In this document: piece by piece, positions 59,688 through 64,000 of the stretch | Numbering within the stretch: the stretch's first letter is position 1 | Layout: each line of letters opens with the position of its first letter | Assembly: GCA_035578155.1 (NCBI GenBank) | Contig: JAPWDM010000004.1 | Coordinates: 58,450,160 to 58,514,159, forward strand | Source of the DNA: Brachynemurus nebulosus | Taxonomy: Eukaryota > Arthropoda > Insecta > Neuroptera > Myrmeleontidae | Reading direction: 5' to 3' | Length of the DNA stretch: 64,000 nucleotides | Notes under the pieces: generated by a model | Told to the model about the DNA's origin: nothing | What the model saw: only the letters and a program-made list of their open reading frames with translations | Databases searched by the model: none | Program-made: the position numbers and the translations under genes

Positions 59688-62242
59688 TAATTATGCACTT
59701 ACGATGTGCATTAGAAATGTATATTTTTTTAAATTTTAAATGAAACTAGAGACAAAAATAACAGATTCTATGTTTTTATTTTTTTGCGGACTCCTTGACA
59801 AATAATTAAAATATTGATTTAAAATTGTCGTCTGATTCAATATTATTTCAGCCATTTTTCATATATGTGTGAGCGTTCTATGTATGTGTAGTAGTGTTAC
59901 TACATGCATACTCTTTCTTTATTGGTTTTTTAATGGCGGTATGTTTTTAAAATCATTGGCGCGCGAAAATTTAAAATTGACAAATATATAATTTGTTGTT
60001 GTTGTTAGTGTTGCTAATGTTGTTGTTGTTAGTTGTTCCTTTTGTATTTTTTAGCTAACAATACGTGATTTAAATAGATTTTGTTTTGTATTAAATTAGT
60101 AGTTAAACTTACCCTAATTAAAAATAACTAAATTAATTGTTAATAAAATTCATATTAATTTTAATTGTGTTTTCAAAAGAAAATTTATGAATCTGTCCTA
60201 GCTAGAGCACTCTTAAATTACAAATACTTATTTATAAAGTGTGAAAGAACTATAAATGGGACTGATTTTATTTTATATTTTACCAATTTTGTTGGTATCA
60301 TTTGGTATTTAGTAATATAAAAATTTGAGGAATGTCCTTGTTTGCTTTCACCTGCATTAACTGGTGTGGTTATATGCAGTTTAATAAGCAAACAAATTTT
60401 GCTCTGAGAAGACAGAATTTTTGTTGTCCTGTCTCATTTACCTCCCTAAACCAGCCCCATCCTGAAGAGTTTTGTTCAAGTGTACTCGTTATCCTAATGA
60501 TTATTCACTGTGAAGGTGAATATAATTGCCCTACTGCAACATAAAATGCATGTAAGCGGGACTCTAAATCTGGATATTTACGCTTAAATAAGTACTCAGC
60601 TAAATATCCAGTAAAATGTACCGATTTACCTCCATACCGCGGAATATTTGCGCGAACTTCTCGCCACACTCTTTCGATGGTATTTGTATGCGCACCTGAT
60701 ACTGGATCGACGAAGTTATAACCTTATAACTATGATTTACGGTCAGATGTTCGAAACCTTCCGTACTTAAGCTATGATAAGCTTTCCAACAATCTGATAT
60801 AATCGTTGTATCTGGTTCTATGTACTCTCTGATAACTTGCAACAAAGTGGCAAAGTTCCTTTCTGCTACAGGTACCAAAAAAGTACGACCATTCCCTCTT
60901 TCTATACCCCCAAAAACCCACTGTCCCTTAATAATTCGACCACGGTGATATTTTCGGCGCCCGAACTTCGCCTCGTCAATTTCTACAATTTTTCCTGAAC
61001 CACCGATTTTACTGCTATTATTTATAAGTGAAAAAATAAAAACTTCGCAAGACAATAGGAATACTAACTGACCATTGTATGTTGTGAAATTTTTAAATTT
61101 CGACAAATGAAATCTTGACGAGGTGGTTTCATGAAAAGTAAAGCGGTTGTGAGCCGCCAAATTGTAATTAGGTCTAAATGAGAATTTTCAATAAATGTAT
61201 TAAACCTACCACTTTGAAAAAACCTACATCGTTGAGATGTATTTTTTGGTGTACGCTTAAAAGTTCTAAAACAACGAAAATTTAGATTTGAATCGAGTAC
61301 ACATTTCATTTTACAAGTCGGACAGTAACATTCGCCTAAAAGTACACCATGCCGAATTAAAAAATTTTTTACGTCCTCAAAATTAAACGCGGCACTATCC
61401 CAAAATAAAATACTACAACCCTCGTATAAATTAACCGAGTTACCCGAGCTAACCATTATCCCAACAATATTTATAATCGTAAATGATCTATAATTGCCAA
61501 TAAATGCCCAGAAATATTAAAGTCTGAATGCACTGGACTCTACAAACAGACTGATTAATTGTTGGCTTGCTGGTCATTTATATTGTTCTTAAACGTCGGA
61601 TGGATTTTTCTAGAATTTATATGACCGTCACAAAAAATTGGAATGTTAAACAATCAACAATTAAATAGACCATTTTAAAATTTAATAACGTTTTACTGAA
61701 CTTTACAAACAAACTGGTTCATTGTTAACCTGTCGTTTCTTTATATTTGATATGCGTACGTTAATAAATTTGTAACAAAATTTTCTAGAGTTTCTATACC
61801 ATCTATAAAATTTAAAAAATCAGAATTTTCCAAAATTAAAAGAAAAATATTACAAAACTTTTTGATAAAATGTTAAAATATACTTTTATTTGCAGCAGCT
61901 ACATATTTGTGGAATATTAGAATCTAATTCAGTGTTTTGTCAAATGTTATGCATTTTAAACTTCCGCGCGCGAATTATTTTAAAAACATACCGCCATTAA
62001 AAAACCAATAAGGAAAGAGTATGCATGTAGTAACACTACTACACATACATAGAACGCTCACACATATATGAAAAATGGCTGAAATAATATTGAATCAGAC
62101 GACAATTTTAAATCAATATTTTAATTATTTATCGAGGAGTCCGCAAAAAAATAAAAACGTAGAATCTGTTATTTTTATCTCTAGTTTCATTTAAAATTAA
62201 AAAAAATATACATTTCTAATGCACATCGTAAGTGCATAATTA

Positions 62243-62244
<2 letters not shown>
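59686..62244 (-). mobile_element. Merlin DNA transposon, 2559 bp, full ends
   Basis: Terminal inverted repeats of about 290 bp (59686-59982 and 61960-62244) begin GGTAATTATGCACTTACGAT and are about 95% identical. They enclose a transposase related to IS1016/IS1595. The element lies within a (TA)n tract, so the expected 8-9 bp duplication cannot be distinguished. A (GTT)n stretch lies at about 59993-60035. The complete ends but broken gene suggest it could only move using another copy's enzyme. Confidence 0.85.
60505..61456 (-). pseudogene. Merlin transposase (DDE, ISXO2/IS1595-like), frameshifted
   Basis: The enzyme cuts and rejoins the transposon ends. From 61456: an N-terminal zinc-ribbon-like CYCPTCK...FRC, then a first acidic motif VEIDEAKFGRRKYHRGR, ISDCWKAYHSL with the second Asp, and HTNTIERVWREVRANIPRYG with the Glu, ending LHAFYVAVGQLYSPSQ at the TGA at 60505-60507. 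Three lesions separate these: a stop at about 61064 where a Trp is expected, a two-base insertion just after it, and a tandem 8-base duplication (GTTATAAG/GTTATAAC) near 60720 that shifts the frame just before the Glu. The order and spacing fit Merlin transposases of about 300 residues. No host gene is nearby. Confidence 0.88.
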
Positions 62245-62322
<78 letters not shown>

Positions 62323-62666
62323 CATAAAGTCCGCCTAGAATATACGGTCGAGCTGATTTTTTAATGAGGTCCACCGGGATCTTGCAGATCCGAAAACGCC
62401 AGTAATAAGCTATAGAACCGATGCTAAAAAATTTCTCACTGCTAGAGAACTAAATTATTTTAGATGCATACAACTATGCTGCACAAAATTCGTTCGGGTT
62501 CTTGGGTCCCCAAAAATACCAAAACTAATTACCCAACCGATTTTAAAAATTCTTTTACTCTTAGAAAGCTAAACTATTTTAAATAGGTACAGGTCTTAGA
62601 TGAGATCCGCCAGTGCCCAAGATTTGGAAATTCGCTATGTTATGCAGATGCTGCGACAGGGGTATT

Positions 62667-63491
62667 TTTTTTTATTATTCATCAACATTTTCAGTTATTC
62701 ACTTTTAATTATACATTTTTAGTTAACATATTTAATTATACATATTTTATTAGTCAGCCTATTTTTAAATGTAACTTAGTAGACTTATAATTTACTTGTA
62801 TTTCTATCTAAAAAATAGTAAATATGGTAAATATATAGGTGAAATATCATTTGAACACATCATTCAAGCATTTATCTTTGTTTTAAATATATATTTATAT
62901 ATTTAACAAGTAAAAATTAATAAGTAAATATTTTCTATGGAGATGTCTAACATGTAAAACAGTCAACACATTTTTAATTCTTTCTCCATTTAAAACATTT
63001 AGTTAATAAGTTTTAACTGCAAATGATTCATTTTGAAATGTACTGTTCAGAGGTTTTATATTCAGAAGTTAAGTTCAGAAGTTTTATATTAAAGTTTAAA
63101 AAAACAGATAGAAGCAAAATTGACAGTGGAAGCCTACATTGTCATACTTGGTACTAATACTTATTCAGTAATGTTTATCAATTTAATTTTATCCAAATAA
63201 GAATGAAATAAAAACATCTTTAATACAAATTTGTTTTTGTTATCTATTTCCTAGATAATATCATTGCTATTATCATTTTGCTCCAATGAACCATGCAGGA
63301 AAATACACAAGGAAACTTTTTTGAAATATACTATTTGTTCATTTGTAAATATGTATTGTCTAGGTTCCGTACTGACATTATTTTAAAAAAAAAAGAAATT
63401 GTTCAATTTACTCACATAATCTTTAGAAAAGAAAACTCATTTTCGCAAGAGAATCTATATTATTACATTGTACGTACATACGAGACCTACG

Positions 63492-63569
<78 letters not shown>

Positions 63570-64000
63570 TAAATGTGATATTATTAGAATTTCTTGCCTG
63601 CACACATTTTCCTATATTAACACATCAGCAAGATGAAAACTCTAATGTAGTTTTTAGTTCAAAAATAAAGAATACAATCATCCAACCAGCTTGCCTAGTA
63701 TACCATATAAGAAAAAGGTTTATATGTGATAGAAAGACCATAATATGTAAGAAACGAAACAGGTGAATACAAAGGTAAATTATGGAAATCAAATCACTAA
63801 CTGCGTGAAAAAAGAACGAATTAAAAAGATACAGACTAAAAAGTTTAAAAATTTAAAAAAAGAATTCTGCTGCGTAAAAAATGAAATTGAAAAAACAAAA
63901 AAAAAAAAAAATACGAATATCGTTTTTTCTCGATTTGCAAAGATTACGATTCTAAGCTTTAATGGTGATATTGAATGGTGATCGAAATATCGTGGACTTT
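62667..64000. other. AT-rich intergenic DNA with a (TA)n tract
   Basis: A pure TA tract lies at 63496-63567. The rest has no gene, terminal repeat or array that I recognise. The final 250 bases are A-rich with no supported coding. Confidence 0.55.

Larger units (their letters stand above)
57600..62666 (+). mobile_element. giant family T copy (~5.1 kb) with nested insertions
   Basis: It starts TTAGCGAATTTCGAAAAC, carries the usual TA tract at the fixed site (57727-57811) and the block GATAACTCTCGAACGAAACG to GTTAGCCAGACACGTCGGAT. An expanded array of ~120-bp modules follows, then a second TA tract (59629-59685 and 62245-62321) split by a Merlin transposon. Two more modules follow, and it ends AAATTCGCTATGTTATGC to GCGACAGGGGTATT. 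Without Merlin it would be about 2.5 kb, still longer than the 743-bp copy at 25.8 kb because of module expansion. It has no coding of its own. Confidence 0.6.

Noticed and set aside
61012..61072. Intron in the Merlin transposase (GT...AG borders)
   Set aside because: A GT...AG pair exists, but transposase-like sequence continues through the segment in shifted frames, so a stop plus a 2-bp insertion explains it better.

Overview
The window reads as nuclear DNA of an arthropod, most probably an insect, that is almost entirely repeats. It is strongly AT-rich and has very long (TA)n tracts. It carries an I-clade-like LINE, a Merlin transposon, Helitron-type ends and non-autonomous elements with hAT, PIF/Harbinger, pogo/mariner and TTAA signatures. 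A degenerate CCTAA stretch resembles the common insect telomere repeat. I see no bacterial gene organisation and no intact host protein-coding gene. Every recognisable coding sequence is a broken transposable-element gene or a broken multicopy gene. The species cannot be named from this sequence alone.

Layout. 1-5 kb: a foldback element (1384-1972), a Helitron-like fragment and an interlocked inverted-repeat structure carrying two tRNA-like sequences (3417-4105). 5-9 kb: a LINE reverse-transcriptase scrap, a TTAA-flanked element (6420-7282) and a hairpin element. 9-31 kb: several copies of one family, called family T here, which starts TAGCGAATTT, ends CAGGGGTAT and holds a (TA)n tract at a fixed internal place; also copies of a CTAG-ending family (family U), a Helitron-like element (24618-25577), a pogo-like MITE and a hAT-like MITE.

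31.6-40.5 kb: the richest block. It has a nearly full-length but inactivated I-clade-like LINE with a gag-like ORF1 and an ORF2 of endonuclease, reverse transcriptase and RNase H. Its 3' UTR is split by a 1.6-kb inverted-repeat element with a TAA target duplication. The LINE runs tail to tail into the C-terminal end of a second, unrelated LINE on the minus strand.

40.6-55.6 kb: hairpin and TIR elements (hAT-like at 46289-46489 and 47583-48553, Harbinger-like at 51938-52651), more family U and T pieces and long TA tracts. 55.7-62.7 kb: a family U copy abuts a decayed minus-strand gene with a PIN/FEN-like acidic core and a Cys-rich tail (56650-57350). Next is a 5-kb family T copy in which a ~120-bp module has expanded into a minisatellite, with a complete 2559-bp Merlin transposon nested in its TA tract.

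The elements form a nested insertion record rather than a pathway: LINE then Harbinger-like element, and family T then TA tract then Merlin or foldback element. The most noteworthy points are the modular, microsatellite-bearing family T with its Merlin insertion, the PIN-like gene remnant and the interlocked tRNA-bearing inverted repeats. Family assignments come from motifs read by eye; no database search was possible.
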